A stretch of 64,000 bases of DNA from contig NZ_SJPW01000008.1 of NCBI RefSeq assembly GCF_007860125.1, forward strand, positions 347,553 through 411,552, written 5' to 3'. Source of the stretch: Rubripirellula tenax (GTDB lineage: Bacteria > Planctomycetota > Planctomycetia > Pirellulales > Pirellulaceae). A program made the position numbers and the translations under genes. The notes under the pieces were generated by a model. That model was not told the DNA's origin. It worked only from the letters and a program-made list of their open reading frames with translations, and did not search any database. Positions 63,630 to 64,000 of this stretch are shown here, in pieces. The stretch's first letter is position 1; every line of letters begins with the position of its first letter.

Positions 63630-64000
63630 ATGACCGTTTGCCGAGGCGTCCGCGGGGCGACCACCGTTGAAACCGACGATCGCGACTTAATCCTGACGGC
63701 GACCCGACAAATGTTGGGGCTGATTATCCGTCGCAACGGCATCGAGTTGACGGACATCGCCAGCGCCCAGTTCACGGTCACGAACGATTTGAGCGCGGAG
63801 TTTCCGGCGCTGGCCGCACGGCAATTGGGGTGGTTGGAAGTTCCGCTATTGTGCGGTTACGAGATTTCCGTACCGGGTTCGCTGCCCCGGTGCATCCGCA
63901 TCCTGTTGCACTGGAACACGGACAAACCGCAATCGGAAATCCAACACGTCTATTTGCATGATGCGGTGAAATTGCGGCCTGATCTGTCGACCTTGCCCGC
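63630..64000 (+). CDS. aroH: Chorismate mutase, AroH class (partial at right edge)
   Basis: 123 residues are visible from ATG 63630. The start [12 protein letters not shown] with the catalytic Arg, [12 protein letters not shown] (second active-site Arg region) and [15 protein letters not shown] match the monofunctional AroH (Bacillus-type trimeric) chorismate mutase, which makes prephenate for Phe and Tyr. Only a few C-terminal residues are missing. No Shine-Dalgarno is obvious. The 258-bp gap upstream, shared with a divergent small gene, has repeated CCCCAG segments. Confidence 0.93.
   Translation, partial: MTVCRGVRGATTVETDDRDLILTATRQMLGLIIRRNGIELTDIASAQFTVTNDLSAEFPALAARQLGWLEVPLLCGYEISVPGSLPRCIRILLHWNTDKPQSEIQHVYLHDAVKLRPDLSTLP

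Noticed and set aside
1-64000. tRNA, rRNA, tmRNA, CRISPR or insertion-sequence genes
   Set aside because: All gaps over about 100 bp were read on both strands and none showed a cloverleaf with a CCA end, a conserved rRNA block, a repeat-spacer array or a transposase.

Overview
The window looks like chromosomal DNA of a planctomycete, most likely a Pirellulaceae member of the Rhodopirellula type. The evidence is the gene content: multiheme c-type cytochromes next to PVC-type beta-propellers, DUF58/BatA/von Willebrand A (VWA) clusters, a large dCache Ser/Thr kinase, many secreted or Tat-exported enzymes, FloA, and EF-P beside an EpmB-like enzyme. Base composition is moderately GC-rich and even. 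I see no rRNA, tRNA, CRISPR array, transposase or prophage gene. Both window edges cut genes: an ExbB-type channel on the left and aroH on the right.

Layout. 1-6952 (minus strand): a tightly coupled operon of a dCache-sensor Ser/Thr kinase, two large membrane-anchored GTPases and a MotA/TolQ/ExbB channel. 7400-14842 (plus): TIM-barrel epimerase, PhoD-like phosphatase, DJ-1/PfpI protein, pentaheme cytochrome c and a secreted beta-propeller, all with overlaps or short gaps. 15011-20945 (plus): M3 peptidase, esterase, a flavoprotein with both flavin-dependent-halogenase signatures, and a VWA protein. 20955-24616: lysophospholipase-like hydrolase (minus), FxsA, then a GGDEF-EAL protein followed at 3 nt by a stand-alone BLUF photoreceptor. 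24682-28779 (minus): sugar-type dehydrogenase and lactonase, MgtE and EF-P, with a compact 59-bp cloverleaf DNA element between mgtE and efp. 28840-44818 (plus): EpmB, a fused ABC-2 permease, a zinc-ribbon protein, DUF58, BatA-VWA, VWA, an 1877-residue membrane/coiled-coil protein and a Tat-exported alpha-toroid protein.

44870-50257 (minus): a three-gene 4-hydroxyproline catabolic operon, a phytase-like secreted protein and a PTPMT1-like phosphatase. 50420-53793 (plus): a TPR/gluzincin protein and a DUF4159 protein, both commonly linked to DUF58/BatA clusters. 53885-63371 (minus): a Gly/Met-rich secreted protein, a tandem GNAT, a lipoprotein lipase, a TadE-TadG-TadE set (the last with a 29-Asp/16-Pro tail), an alpha/beta hydrolase, FloA and a small protein. 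63630-64000 (plus): AroH chorismate mutase.

The best candidates for undescribed biology are the kinase-GTPase-GTPase-ExbB operon, the split BLUF/GGDEF-EAL pair, the cloverleaf repeat, the poly-Asp TadE protein and the DUF58/VWA/giant coiled-coil cluster that lacks its usual MoxR ATPase. All functional statements rest on reading motifs by eye; no database search was run.
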